The notes under the pieces: generated by a model
The model's database searches: none
Seen by the model: the letters and a program-made list of their open reading frames with translations, nothing else
What the model was told of the DNA's origin: nothing
Shown here: in pieces, positions 9,170-18,247 of the stretch
Numbering within the stretch: the first letter of the stretch is position 1
How the letters are laid out: each line of letters opens with the position of its first letter
Translations under genes and position numbers: made by a program
From: Phnomibacter ginsenosidimutans
GTDB taxonomy: Bacteria; Bacteroidota; Bacteroidia; Chitinophagales; Chitinophagaceae
Direction: 5' to 3'
Length of the DNA: 64,000 nucleotides
Assembly (NCBI RefSeq): GCF_009740285.1
Contig: NZ_CP046566.1
Coordinates: 620,001 to 684,000, forward strand

Positions 9170-10085
9170 CTTTTCCGCTTTGTTGCTTAATTACATACTG
9201 TGGCCAGCCATTTTGTGTCATCATGATTTTGCCCAGGTATTCGCCCAGCAATCCCATCGCAAAAAACTGCAGGCCCATTACCAGCACCAGCGTAATCCAA
9301 ACAATGTGTTCTGCTTTGTAGTATTCTTCAAAAAACCAAAGCAGAATGGTTTCGAACACAACGGCCAATAAGCCGAGTGCAATAAACAACCAACCCGACA
9401 TGAATAAAATACGTAACGGACGCGGACTGCAGATGATGAACATATTGAGAAACAACGACACCAACCGACGGATGCTGTAATTGCTTTTGCCTTCCTTTCT
9501 TTTTTGATGATCGACCAGTTGGCTGTCAACGTTGCGGGTGACTGCAAAAATGAGTCCGTCAATAAAAGGGTACGGCCCTTTGTAGCGAATGATTTCATCA
9601 ATCACCGGGCGGCTGATGACCTTGAAGCTTGAGAGATACAAATGCTTCGGTTTGTCCATCAGTTGACTGATGAGCCAATTGAACAACCGGCTCCCCATAT
9701 TGCGAAAGAGGGAATGTTCTTTTTTGCCATAGTTGGCATATACCACATCCAAATCGTCTTGCTGTGCTTTTTGCAAGAGCTTTAAAATTTCAGTGGGTGG
9801 GTTCTGAAAATCGTCATCAATAATAGTGGCATAATCGCCTTTGCAATGATTAAGGCCACACATCACGGTATTGAACTCACCAAAATTTCTACGCAAAGAA
9901 ATGGCTTGCACATTGGGGTATTGCTTCGCCAGTTGCATAATGATTTTTCCGCTGCGGTCGCGGCTGCCATCATTTACCAGTACAATTTCAAATGAGGTAT
10001 GGTGAAGTGATGATTGCAGCAAATCCACCAGCGGACCAATGGTATGCTCACTATTGTAAACAGGAATAATAACGGATAACAACAT
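9150..10085 (-). CDS. Family 2 glycosyltransferase (polyprenyl-phosphate sugar transferase type)
   Basis: The 311-residue protein starts MLLSVIIPVYNSEHTIGPL. It has the GT-A nucleotide-sugar site VLVNDGSRDRSG, the metal-binding DDDFQNPP, and two membrane segments near the C-terminus (PLRILFMSGWLFIALGLLAV and a later ITLVLVMGLQFFAMGLLGEY). This layout matches DPM1/ArnC-like enzymes that move a sugar from a nucleotide to undecaprenyl phosphate on the cytoplasmic face. I chose the ATG at 10083-10085 because the extra N-terminal residues of a longer reading are not family-like. It is the first gene of a three-gene glycan cluster. Confidence 0.88.
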   Translation of the reverse strand: MLLSVIIPVYNSEHTIGPLVDLLQSSLHHTSFEIVLVNDGSRDRSGKIIMQLAKQYPNVQAISLRRNFGEFNTVMCGLNHCKGDYATIIDDDFQNPPTEILKLLQKAQQDDLDVVYANYGKKEHSLFRNMGSRLFNWLISQLMDKPKHLYLSSFKVISRPVIDEIIRYKGPYPFIDGLIFAVTRNVDSQLVDHQKRKEGKSNYSIRRLVSLFLNMFIICSPRPLRILFMSGWLFIALGLLAVVFETILLWFFEEYYKAEHIVWITLVLVMGLQFFAMGLLGEYLGKIMMTQNGWPQYVIKQQSGKDDRQEA

Positions 10086-10177
10086 GCAGCAAATGGGCTG
10101 GGGTAAGGCAGCAGAGCAAATATAGTTGTGGCTTTCCATCCATCAGAAATCAGGCAATCAACATTCCACAGCAATCA

Positions 10178-10211
10178 ATAAAAAAGCCACCCAAGGGGCG
10201 GCTTTTTTTGC
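10178..10211. terminator. Bidirectional-type terminator
   Basis: An A-rich tract runs into AAAAAGCC, a CCC/GGG inner stem, then GGCTTTTTTT. The symmetrical A and T tracts allow function in both directions. It lies downstream of the Spy-like gene and upstream of the GT2 gene, so it mainly ends the sigma-factor operon. Confidence 0.7.
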
Positions 10212-10241
10212 TTACTGCAGTATAAATAGCGTAACGGAAGC

Positions 10242-10667
10242 TTATTGACGAGGACGAACCATTGGCGGCCGGCCCATGCCCGGGCGTTCACCCGCTTCAC
10301 GACGGCGCTGTAATTCTTTGCGCAGCATATCGCCCCAGGTACGTTCGGCCCGTATCAGTCGATCAAATTTTTGTTCGCTGATGCATTTGGTAAACTCAGG
10401 TTTGTACTGCTTGCGCATGTTCAGCAGTTTTTCTTCCCAATCCAGCTCAGAGCCTTTCTTGTCGCGGTGCTCCTGCATCATGCGGCGCAGGTCGCCCTGA
10501 TATTTGTTGTATACCGGCCAAAACTTTTCGGCTTCGGCAGGAGTGAGCTCCAGCTGCTTGCTGATGAAGGCAATGCGCAATGCTTCCAGCGCATCCTCTT
10601 TTTTATCCTGTGCCTGCGCTACAAAGCCCAAGCCCAGCATCCATACGAATAACAAAATCTTTTTCAT
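10242..10667 (-). CDS. Secreted Spy/CpxP-like protein of the sigma-factor operon
   Basis: The 141-residue protein has a signal peptide (MKKILLFVWMLGLGFVAQAQ) and a helical, charged mature part. The segment LELTPAEAEKFWPVYNKYQ is the LTxxE-like signature seen in periplasmic Spy/CpxP-type proteins and in the small proteins that accompany ECF sigma factors in Bacteroidota. The tail is Arg/Pro-rich (GERPGMGRPPMVRPRQ). It is the last gene after the sigma factor and the PxGYF-repeat protein, 22 bases downstream of the latter. It may sense envelope stress, which is inferred from context. Confidence 0.75.
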   Translation of the reverse strand: MKKILLFVWMLGLGFVAQAQDKKEDALEALRIAFISKQLELTPAEAEKFWPVYNKYQGDLRRMMQEHRDKKGSELDWEEKLLNMRKQYKPEFTKCISEQKFDRLIRAERTWGDMLRKELQRRREAGERPGMGRPPMVRPRQ

Positions 10668-10689
10668 GACTATGCGTAGAGTTGAACCA

Positions 10690-11394
10690 TTAAATATTTT
10701 TTTGGGTAACAGGTATTTTATCGAGTTGATCACTGATGGCTTCGGTGGTTACTGATTGTAAGGCTTGCTCAAAGTTGTCGGTTTCGAGCAGGTAAGCGGC
10801 TTGTGTGTGGCTGCTGGTCTGTTCTGTTTCTGCAAATGCTGATTCGAGTGTACTGGCATCCAGATTGGCCAATTGCAGGCTGATTTCTTGTGGAATAGCC
10901 ACGGTATCTGCAGCCAGCGTTGCTATATCCAAGCCTGTGCTGTTGGTTTGGTTGTTATTGTTGCTGAGTTGCCAGATACTGAATCCGCCAATGAGCAACA
11001 CAGCTGCTACGGCCATACGCCACCACATTTTTTTACTGCTCATGCTTACCACTTTGGCGGGCTGGGGCAGGGCAGGAGTAAGCTGCTCAAAATAACCGGC
11101 AGGTACATGGTACGGCATTTCCTTAGAGATGCCTGCGAGTGTGGGAGCAATATCGGCCAGTTCGTGGCAGCTGTTTTGCTTACGAATGAGCTGCAGCATA
11201 TTGTCGGCAAAATTGTCGAAGTAGCCTTCGGGCACAGTGCCGGTTTGTGGGGCGGGTGTTACTTCTATCAGCATATGGTCGGCCAGATACTCAAAGTAGC
11301 CTTCGGGTACGGCGTAGGGCATGCGGCGGGTAATACCAGCCAGTGTGGGTGCAATGCTTTGCAATTCGGTTACTATGTTGGGGTCGGTGGTCAT
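10690..11394 (-). CDS. Single-pass membrane protein with PxGYF repeats, putative anti-sigma factor
   Basis: This 234-residue protein has one membrane segment (WWRMAVAAVLLIGGFSIWQL) at about 126-146. Its cytoplasmic side holds three copies of a short motif, VPEGYFEYLADHML, VPEGYFDNFADNML and VPAGYFEQL, and a duplicated IAPTLAGI element. The periplasmic part has no recognised domain. It sits between an ECF sigma factor upstream and a Spy-like gene downstream, which is the usual place for an anti-sigma factor. The PxGYF repeats may be its sigma-binding part, but no classical zinc-binding anti-sigma motif is visible. The function is inferred from synteny. Confidence 0.7.
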   Translation of the reverse strand: MTTDPNIVTELQSIAPTLAGITRRMPYAVPEGYFEYLADHMLIEVTPAPQTGTVPEGYFDNFADNMLQLIRKQNSCHELADIAPTLAGISKEMPYHVPAGYFEQLTPALPQPAKVVSMSSKKMWWRMAVAAVLLIGGFSIWQLSNNNNQTNSTGLDIATLAADTVAIPQEISLQLANLDASTLESAFAETEQTSSHTQAAYLLETDNFEQALQSVTTEAISDQLDKIPVTQKNI

Positions 11395-11438
11395 TTTACT
11401 ATCTATCAGACGGTTGTTTTGTTAATTGGTTTAACAGC

Positions 11439-11996
11439 TCAGGCGTGTTTTAAAATGTATTCTTCAATTTTTTTAGCGGCATGGTGGTAGCTGGCTTTTA
11501 ATGCACCGGTGGTGGTGCCCAGCATCTTGCTCATTTCTTCGTAAGGCATTTCATCGTAGTAGCGCAGGTTAAATACCAACCGTTGTTTTTCGGGCAATTG
11601 GTTGATGGCCAATTGCAGGCGCCATTCCAACCGGGTGCTGTCAAAATGTTTGTCGGCCTTGATGCTGTTTTCAAAGTCGTAGCTGCTTTCCTCATCGCTG
11701 AGGCTTACAGCGGCGGTCTTGCGTTTTTTCTGCTCCAAAAAGCTGATGCTTTCATTGGTGGCAATGCGGTACAACCAGGTGTACAGTTGGCTGTCTTCCC
11801 GAAAATTGGCCAGGGCATTCCACACTTTTACAAACACATTTTGCAGCACGTCGTTGGTGTCTTCGTGTTCAATCACCATGCGGCGAATGTGCCAGTAGAG
11901 CTTCTCCTGGTATTTTTTGATGATGGCAGTATAAGCCCGTTCCCGCAGAGCAGGTTCGGCAAACTGCGCCAGTAATGTTTTGTCGTCGAGGTGCAT
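11439..11996 (-). CDS. ECF RNA polymerase sigma factor
   Basis: The 185-residue protein has sigma region 2 (DTNDVLQNVFVKVWNALANF, YTWLYRIATNESISFLEQKK) and region 4 (QLPEKQRLVFNLRYYDEMPY, MSKMLGTTTGALKASYHHA), with no region 1 or 3. This is a typical extracytoplasmic-function sigma factor. It leads an operon with the PxGYF membrane protein and the Spy-like secreted protein, so it probably answers an envelope signal. Its target promoter is not evident here. Confidence 0.93.
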   Translation of the reverse strand: MHLDDKTLLAQFAEPALRERAYTAIIKKYQEKLYWHIRRMVIEHEDTNDVLQNVFVKVWNALANFREDSQLYTWLYRIATNESISFLEQKKRKTAAVSLSDEESSYDFENSIKADKHFDSTRLEWRLQLAINQLPEKQRLVFNLRYYDEMPYEEMSKMLGTTTGALKASYHHAAKKIEEYILKHA

Positions 11997-12080
11997 GCAG
12001 CAGGGGGGATATGGTCAAAAATACAATGCTATGACCGGAAGTGACAGGGATGGTTTAATACAGGTTGATTGAAAACAAGA

Positions 12081-12110
12081 GCGGCGATTACTTGCTACAG
12101 TAATCGCCGC
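12081..12110 (-). terminator. Hairpin terminator after the XRE regulator
   Basis: Perfect 11-base arms GCGGCGATTAC and GTAATCGCCGC enclose an 8-base loop. On the minus strand the stem is followed by CTCTTGTTTTC, a modest T-rich tail. It separates the XRE gene from the sigma-factor operon. Confidence 0.6.
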
Positions 12111-12130
12111 CGATGTATATGTCCCGTGGT

Positions 12131-12394
12131 TTAAGCCACTTCTTCTATCAGTTGCTGGTTGCCCAAGGTTTGTTTTTTGCGTTTCAGCCGATGAATTTCA
12201 AACTCATCGTCAAAGTAGTCATACACATTTTCGCCAAAAATGCGGCTGAGTGCTTTGCAATGTCTTACCGTAAGCTCGGTGAGGTTGTTTTCAATTTTGC
12301 TGTAAGCGGCCTGCGAAATACCCATTTCCATGGCCACAGCATCTTGTTTCATCCCCTTTTTTTCTCTCAGTTGTTTGATGATTCCTCCAGGCAT
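12131..12394 (-). CDS. XRE-family helix-turn-helix regulator
   Basis: The protein of about 87 residues starts MPGGIIKQLREKKGMKQDAV and has an HTH_3 domain: VAMEMGISQAAYSKIENN then LTVRHCKALSRIFGENVYDY. The rest is a basic tail. A start 12 codons earlier is possible but less family-like. It stands alone between the sigma operon and the transketolase gene. The operator is unknown; short proteins of this type are often autoregulators. Confidence 0.85.
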   Translation of the reverse strand: MPGGIIKQLREKKGMKQDAVAMEMGISQAAYSKIENNLTELTVRHCKALSRIFGENVYDYFDDEFEIHRLKRKKQTLGNQQLIEEVA

Positions 12395-12475
12395 GGTGTA
12401 GAGTTTTAGGTATAACTGCAAAATGCCCAAAATGTTTCAACAAAACCCCAAAGAAATGCAAAAGTGTTGCAAAGG

Positions 12476-13441
12476 TTATTTTCTGGCAATGGCCTTCTTG
12501 GCTGCTGCTACGATGTTGGGTGTATCCAAACCGTATTTTTTCAGCAAATCAGCAGGCTTACCACTTTCGCCAAAAGTATCGTTGGTACCAACAAACTCAA
12601 TGGGTACAGGCTTATTGCGGGCAGCTACCTGTGCTACGCTGTCGCCCAGACCACCGAGCACATTGTGCTCTTCGGCAGTTACTGCACAGCCGGTTTTGCT
12701 TATGCTGGCAATGATGGCTTCACTATCCAGCGGCTTGATGGTGTGAATATTGATGACTTCGGCAGAAATGCCTTCAGCTTGCAATGCACGGGCAGCTTCA
12801 ATGGTTTTCCACACCAGGTGGCCGCAGGCAAAAATGGAAACATCGGTACCTTCTGCCAGCAGCTGTGCTTTGCCAATCACAAAATCGCTGCCGTCTTCGG
12901 CGGTAAAGTTGGGCCACTTGGGGCGGCCAAAACGCAGGTATACAGGGCCTTCGTATTCGGCAATGGCCATGGTGGCAGCCTTGGTTTGGTTGAAATCGCA
13001 AGGCACAATCACCGTCATGCCGGGCAGCATTTTCATCAGGCCAATGTCTTCCAGTATTTGGTGAGTGGCACCGTCTTCGCCCAGTGTAAGTCCAGCGTGG
13101 CTGGCGCATATTTTTACATTCTTGTGGCTGTAGGCAATGCTCTGGCGAATTTGATCGTACACACGGCCGGTGCTAAAGTTGGCAAACGTAGTGGTGTAGG
13201 GAATGTAGCCGCCAATGGTAAGGCCAGCTGCAATGCCCATCATATTGGCTTCGGCAATGCCCACTTGTACAAAACGCTCCGGAAAGTCTTTGATGAAAGG
13301 ACCGAGCTTCAAAGAGCCGGCGAGGTCGGCCGTGAGGGCTACCACTTTGGGGTTGCGCTTTCCGGCTTCGTAAATGCCTTCACCAAAACCACCACGGGTT
13401 TCTTTTTCATTTTGTACTACTATATCAGATAACTGGGGCAT
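12476..13441 (-). CDS. Transketolase, C-terminal subunit
   Basis: The 321-residue protein starts [20 protein letters not shown] and corresponds to the pyrimidine-binding and C-terminal domains of transketolase: [20 protein letters not shown] (with the catalytic Glu of the ThDP site), [19 protein letters not shown], and the C-terminal [14 protein letters not shown]. Many bacteria encode transketolase as two half proteins that work together in the pentose phosphate pathway. The N-terminal half (ThDP diphosphate-binding) is not next to it: galE lies upstream and an XRE gene downstream. Longer readings add an unlikely N-terminus. A TATTTTCG one mismatch from the -7 consensus lies just upstream. 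Confidence 0.9.
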   Translation of the reverse strand: MPQLSDIVVQNEKETRGGFGEGIYEAGKRNPKVVALTADLAGSLKLGPFIKDFPERFVQVGIAEANMMGIAAGLTIGGYIPYTTTFANFSTGRVYDQIRQSIAYSHKNVKICASHAGLTLGEDGATHQILEDIGLMKMLPGMTVIVPCDFNQTKAATMAIAEYEGPVYLRFGRPKWPNFTAEDGSDFVIGKAQLLAEGTDVSIFACGHLVWKTIEAARALQAEGISAEVINIHTIKPLDSEAIIASISKTGCAVTAEEHNVLGGLGDSVAQVAARNKPVPIEFVGTNDTFGESGKPADLLKKYGLDTPNIVAAAKKAIARK

Positions 13442-13512
13442 AGCTGAAATTTTTTGTGCCGCGAAAATAGTTGTTAAGCCGCAAGGCTTCCTAAAAAAGT
13501 AATGTGCAGCAA

Positions 13513-13553
13513 GTAAAAAAAAGCACCCAGGCTGGCTGACCAACAGGGTGCTG
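13513..13553 (-). terminator. Terminator after galE
   Basis: On the minus strand the stem GCACCC...GGGTGC is followed by eight T residues (13513-13521 read in reverse). It lies 27 bases past the galE stop. Confidence 0.75.
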
Positions 13554-13579
13554 TAAAAAAGTTGTATTTATTCTTCCAA

Positions 13580-14635
13580 TTAGTTCAAAAAAGCTTGCTG
13601 CATGCCTTGCAGGGTTTCGTCCTGCCGTATGCGCTGCTCCCATTGCCAGGCACTGCTCATCATATCATCAAGATTGTATTGGCAGTTCCAGCCCAGCTCG
13701 GTTACGGCTTTTTCATTGTTGGCATAAATGGCTACAATATCACCGGGGCGGCGTGGGCCCATGGTATAGTTGAGTTGTACACCGCTCACTTTTTCAAAAG
13801 CGTGGATGGCTTCGAGCACTGTTACGCCATTGCCGGTACCAAGATTGAATACATCCAGTTGCTGCTGGCTGGCGCCGCTCATCAGCCGTTGAATGGCCAA
13901 TGTGTGTGCATGCGCAATATCGCAGATGTGGATGAAATCGCGGATGCAGCTGCCGTCACGGGTATCGTAGTCGCTGCCATGTACATGCATCATGGGTAAT
14001 TTGCCAATGGCTGTTTGCGTAATAGCCGGTACCAGGTTGGCCGGCTTGCCCAGTGGCAGTTCGCCAATGAGGGTAGAAGGATGCGCACCTACCGGATTGA
14101 AATACCGCAGCAAAATGCATTTGGTAGTACCCAGTTTGGCTACTTCGGCTATCATTTGTTCGCCCATTTGCTTGGTAAGGCCATACGGGCTTTCGGCAGG
14201 TTTTACCGGCGATGCTTCCGTCACCGGAATGCTATCGGGACTGCCGTAGACCGTGCAAGACGAAGAGAATACAAAATGCTGAATGGCAAACTCACGGGTG
14301 CATTTCAGCAAATTGATGAGTGAAATAATATTGTTCTCAAAATAAAGCAATGGCTTTTCTACGGATTCGCCCACGGCCTTGTACGCTGCAAAATGAATGA
14401 TGCCCGAAACATCCGGGTTTTCTTCAAACACTGCCCGTGTTTCTTCAAAACTGCAGAGGTCTACTTTATAGTTTTTGATTTTACGACCGGTAATTTTTTC
14501 AACGCCTTCGAGCAGGTAAGTAGTGCTCCGGCTATTGTCATCTATAGAAATTACGTCAAACCCGTTTTCAATTAAATCGACGATGGTGTGTGAGCCTATG
14601 TAGCCGCAGCCACCAGTAACAAGAATTTTTGGCAT
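13580..14635 (-). CDS. galE: UDP-glucose 4-epimerase GalE
   Basis: GalE interconverts UDP-glucose and UDP-galactose with bound NAD, feeding both galactose use and glycan synthesis. The 351-residue protein starts MPKILVTGGCGYIGSHT with the Rossmann GxxGxxG. It has the catalytic Ser/Thr region FSSSCTVYG, the Tyr-Lys motif SPYGLTKQ (YxxxK), and DYDTRDGSCIRDFIHICDIA. The length is normal. It stands between two terminators, so it is probably transcribed alone. A -7-like box lies only four bases before the start codon. Confidence 0.96.
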   Translation of the reverse strand: MPKILVTGGCGYIGSHTIVDLIENGFDVISIDDNSRSTTYLLEGVEKITGRKIKNYKVDLCSFEETRAVFEENPDVSGIIHFAAYKAVGESVEKPLLYFENNIISLINLLKCTREFAIQHFVFSSSCTVYGSPDSIPVTEASPVKPAESPYGLTKQMGEQMIAEVAKLGTTKCILLRYFNPVGAHPSTLIGELPLGKPANLVPAITQTAIGKLPMMHVHGSDYDTRDGSCIRDFIHICDIAHAHTLAIQRLMSGASQQQLDVFNLGTGNGVTVLEAIHAFEKVSGVQLNYTMGPRRPGDIVAIYANNEKAVTELGWNCQYNLDDMMSSAWQWEQRIRQDETLQGMQQAFLN

Positions 14636-14639
14636 GGGC

Positions 14640-14647
14640 CAAAGTTA
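14640..14647 (-). promoter_or_regulatory. Putative -7 box of galE, very close to the start codon
   Basis: The minus strand reads TAACTTTG, an exact TAnnTTTG match, ending four bases before the ATG. With normal spacing the transcript would start at or inside the start codon, so the mRNA would be nearly leaderless. No good -33 TTTG is seen at 17-23 bases, so this is tentative. Confidence 0.35.
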
Positions 14648-14672
14648 AACAAAGCAAGTGGGGTATTCATGC

Positions 14673-14704
14673 AAAAAATGCGACCCGTTTGAGTCGCATT
14701 TTTT
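14673..14704. terminator. Terminator after pit
   Basis: Perfect 12-base arms AAAAAATGCGAC and GTCGCATTTTTT with an 8-base loop. The T tract at either end allows function on both strands. It ends the DUF47-pit operon on the minus strand. Confidence 0.88.
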
Positions 14705-14724
14705 GCTATAAAAAAGGAAGCCGT

Positions 14725-15924
14725 TTAAGAAGCGTAGTAGTGGCTCACCAGGTAATAAACACCGGCAGCCAGTGCAGCACTCACGGGAATGGTCAAAATC
14801 CAGGCCCAGAGCAGGTTGAGCGTAACGCCCCAGCGTACAGCACTCAAACGCTTGGTAGCACCCACACCAATAATAGAACCGGTGATGGTATGCGTGGTGG
14901 ATACTGGTATTTTTAACGCCTCAGTTACAAAGAGGGTAATGGCGCCGGCAGTTTCGGCAGCTACGCCTTCAAACGGAGTAACCTTGGTAATGCGGGTGCC
15001 CATGGTTTTTACAATCTTCCAACCGCCACTCATGGTGCCAATACCAATGGCTGCATAACAAGCCAACGGCACCCAAACGGGCATGTCGTGAAAGTCGCTG
15101 ATTTGTCCATCGGCTATCAGGGCGGCTGTAATAATGCCCATTACTTTTTGCGCATCATTACCACCATGGCCAATGCTGAAAGCGGCAGATGACACCAGCT
15201 GCAACCGTTTAAACCACTGGTTGCTGCGGGCAGCATTCAATGTACTCAGGAAGAAGGTGAACACTGCCATGACCAGCAAAATAAACGCCAGCAATAACCA
15301 CTTAAAGTTGGAGCCATGAAAAATCACTTTCACAATGTAGCTGTCGAAGTGCGTCTTCAGCTTATCGGGGTTGGTTTCGATGTTGAAATACAAAAACAGC
15401 ATCACCAAACCAATCACAATAAGTGAAATGATTTTGGGGGCAGGCCCTTTGCGAAACGAGTTGATAAACCACAACGAAATGATAAAGGCAACCAGCATGC
15501 CCACCAAAGGAGCCAACACAATGAAGCTGGCAATTTCCATCACCTTTTCACTGTTGACAGAATTGAAACCGGCATGGGCAATGGCCGCACCAGCAAAGCC
15601 ACCAATGAGGGTATGTGATGAAGAAGAAGGAATACCAAACCACCAGGTAAAGAGGTTCCAGGCAATGGCTGCAATAAGGCCGCTGAAAATAACCGGCAGG
15701 GTAATGAATTCTTCGTGTACCGTTTTGGCAATGGTATTGGCTACGCCGTGGTCTTTGAAAATAAAGAAGGCTACAAAGTTGAACACCGCAGCCCACACCA
15801 CCGCCTGAAAGGGGGTCAATACTTTGGTAGAAACGATGGTAGCAATGGAGTTGGCGGCATCATGAAAACCATTGATGTAGTCGAAGATGAGTGCCAACGC
15901 TATAATGACAATCAGAAAAGTCAT
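14725..15924 (-). CDS. pit: Inorganic phosphate transporter, PiT family
   Basis: PiT carriers import phosphate, usually as a metal-phosphate complex, driven by protons. The 399-residue polytopic protein has both family signatures: FHDAANSIATIVSTKVLTPF near the N-terminus and FSIGHGGNDAQKVMGIITA in the second repeat, plus PVSTTHTITGSIIGVG near the end. Two homologous halves are joined by a cytoplasmic loop, as usual. It follows the DUF47 gene by 53 bases in the same direction; this pair is a common phosphate uptake unit in which the PhoU-like protein controls the carrier. Confidence 0.95.
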   Translation of the reverse strand: MTFLIVIIALALIFDYINGFHDAANSIATIVSTKVLTPFQAVVWAAVFNFVAFFIFKDHGVANTIAKTVHEEFITLPVIFSGLIAAIAWNLFTWWFGIPSSSSHTLIGGFAGAAIAHAGFNSVNSEKVMEIASFIVLAPLVGMLVAFIISLWFINSFRKGPAPKIISLIVIGLVMLFLYFNIETNPDKLKTHFDSYIVKVIFHGSNFKWLLLAFILLVMAVFTFFLSTLNAARSNQWFKRLQLVSSAAFSIGHGGNDAQKVMGIITAALIADGQISDFHDMPVWVPLACYAAIGIGTMSGGWKIVKTMGTRITKVTPFEGVAAETAGAITLFVTEALKIPVSTTHTITGSIIGVGATKRLSAVRWGVTLNLLWAWILTIPVSAALAAGVYYLVSHYYAS

Positions 15925-15977
15925 ACGCAGAATTGTGAATGATAAGGATTCGGGATGAAGAACCGCTTGGGCAGGCT

Positions 15978-16625
15978 TTAGGCGTATTTAATGATGATGG
16001 ATTCAATCACATTGCCGGCGTCTTCAAACTTATCGGTCACCAGTTCCAGCACCTGATAAATTTCCCGCTTCTTAATCACTTCTTTGGCATCTGGCTCTGT
16101 AGCAAACAGGCGTTCAATGCTCAGGTCAAACACATCGTCGGCCTGGTTTTCGATGCTGTTTACCCGCACCAGTGCATCGGTAATGCTGCGTACATTTTTC
16201 ATGTTGCGCAGTTCTTTTACCGCTGTTTGTACTTGTATACAACCTTGCTCAATGAGGTCGGCAAATTTGGAAATGCCAATATCGTTGGGGTTAACCCGGT
16301 AGAAGTTGATTTTTTTGGCAGAAGCGTAGATGTAATCTGCAATATCGTCGAGGGCAGAGGCCAGATAGTGAATGTCTTCGCGGTCGAACGGTGTAATGAA
16401 GTTGCGGCCGAGTTCGGTAAAAATGCGGTGGGTCACTTCATCATTTTTGTGCTCCAGGTCTTCTACTTGCTTAATGAGGGCTGCACGTTTGTCGTAGTCA
16501 GTTTCAGCTACAATTTCTTTGAGCTTCTTCCCCATTATTTCGAGGTTGTCGGCTACGTTTTCAAACAAATCGAAGAATACCCGGTCTTTGGGCAGAAAAA
16601 ATTTGAGTACAGAATTGAGACCCAT
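15978..16625 (-). CDS. DUF47/PhoU-like phosphate transport regulator
   Basis: The 215-residue, all-helical protein starts MGLNSVLKFFLPKDRVFFDL and contains VEDLEHKNDEVTHRIFTEL and FITPFDREDIHYLASALDDI, the two conserved metal-contacting segments of the DUF47 family. Such proteins sit beside PiT carriers and are thought to gate transport or report phosphate status. It is the first gene of the pit operon. A GACCTTTG one mismatch from the -7 consensus lies about 20 bases upstream. Confidence 0.9.
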   Translation of the reverse strand: MGLNSVLKFFLPKDRVFFDLFENVADNLEIMGKKLKEIVAETDYDKRAALIKQVEDLEHKNDEVTHRIFTELGRNFITPFDREDIHYLASALDDIADYIYASAKKINFYRVNPNDIGISKFADLIEQGCIQVQTAVKELRNMKNVRSITDALVRVNSIENQADDVFDLSIERLFATEPDAKEVIKKREIYQVLELVTDKFEDAGNVIESIIIKYA

Positions 16626-16830
16626 AATGTGGTTGTTTTTAGCGGGGCAAAGGTCAGCCGATACAGGCTCAGGAAACGCATGTCCTTATTTGGTAATAAT
16701 TTCTTAACAATGAAATAATGTAGCAGCTGCAGCGCCGAAAGCCTGCCGCCCTTATATCAATCGTTTGCGGACAGCACAGGACAATTGGCTTTGGCCGTTG
16801 GCTACTTTTATTGGGCTAATCGTTTGCCCT

Positions 16831-18119
16831 ATGAATACATTTCGCCTGATGGCCATTGTACCAATGCTGTTGTTTGCCATTGCAAGTTCCGCTGCGCCTT
16901 TTTTTGGACCCGACAGCCTGCATAAAACGTACATCATTACCCAACACGGCGTGGGCACCGATAGCAACCAGCTGAGCACCGCGGCCATTCAACAAGTGAT
17001 AGACAAAGCCGAAGCCGCCGGTGGCGGTACCATTGTGGTGCCGAAAGGCGTGTTTTTAACCGGCGCCTTGTTTTTTAAACCCAACACCAAGCTGCAATTG
17101 CAGGAAGGGGCGCAGCTCAAAGGCTCCGATGATATTAGTAATTATCCGTTGCTGCCCTCCCGTATGGAAGGCCGCAGCATTTACTACTATGCGGCTTTAA
17201 TCAATGCCTATCATGTAGACGGTTTTGAAATCAACGGCCCCGGTACCATTGATGGCAATGGGTTAAAGTTTTGGAAGTACTTCTGGTTTTACCGCGACTC
17301 AGTAAAAAAGAAGGCCGCAGTGCGACCAACCTCGAAGTACACCGGCCTCGTTTGGTATTTATTTGGGGCAGCAACCATGTGCAGATAAAAAATGTGAAAC
17401 TGCACAATGCAGGCTTTTGGACCACGCACTTATATCAGTGCAACAATGTATTGATTGAAAACTGTGATATCCGTTCGCCATTTGCACCGGTGAAGGCACC
17501 CAGCACCGATGGTATTGATATTGATGTGTGTAAAAACGTGACTGTTCGCAAATGCTATATTTCGGTAAATGATGATGCGGTGTGTGTAAAAGGCGGGAAA
17601 GGGCCCGATGCACATTTGCGCAGCGAAAACGGTGTGGTAGAAAATGTGCTGATTGAAGATTGTGTGTTTGGCGAATCGCATGGCACACTTACGTTTGGCA
17701 GCGAAAGCATTCATGCCCGCAACATTGTAATGCGCAATTGTGTGATGGAACACAACACGTCCATCCTGCGGTTGAAAATGCGCCCCGATACGTATCAGAT
17801 TTATGAAAACGTACGCATCGAAAACATCACGGGCAAATGTGGTACTATTATTAGCATGGCACCTTGGACGCAGTTTTTTGATATGGGTGGCAGCACTGCC
17901 AAACCCTATGCACAAGTTCGCAATATCGTTTTCAGCAACATAGAAGTACAGTGTGCAAGCCTCGGCACCATGGAAGGAAATCCCATGGATACCGTAACTG
18001 CAGTGCAGTTCAACAATGTGAAAGCTACCGCCAAAGCTCCGGTGTTGAAAACGCCTTACAAAGCAGGCATAGCAGTGAACAATGTGTTGGTAAACGGACA
18101 GCCGTTTGAATGGAAGTGA
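16831..18119 (+). CDS. Secreted GH28 pectinase (polygalacturonase-like), single-base frameshift
   Basis: The product has a signal peptide (MNTFRLMAIVPMLLFAIASSAA) and a right-handed beta-helix of the GH28 type, about 429 residues. Catalytic segments are visible: STDGIDIDVCKNV, SVNDDAVCVKGG (paired Asp), ESHGTLTFGSES (the usual GHG reads SHG here) and ILRLKMRPD for the family RIK. The frame breaks in the A6 run at 17304-17309: one more A gives VKKEGRSATNLEVHRP and continues to the end. The protein probably cleaves galacturonan or rhamnogalacturonan outside the cytoplasm. It is followed 128 bases later by an alpha-L-rhamnosidase, which supports a rhamnogalacturonan substrate. Confidence 0.85.
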
Positions 18120-18247
18120 TAAAGCCCCATAATGGCCGCTGCACTTACCGGAATATTCATGGGTAGGTTTCGCCTTTGACATTGATTAACGCAGGAGTCG
18201 ATAAAGCGCAATACATTTATTCCATTCTCTTGCAAACCATTGCCGAT

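Noticed and set aside
12464-13432. Plus-strand open frame opposite the transketolase subunit
   Set aside because: It is a mirror of a conserved enzyme gene and has no recognisable domain.
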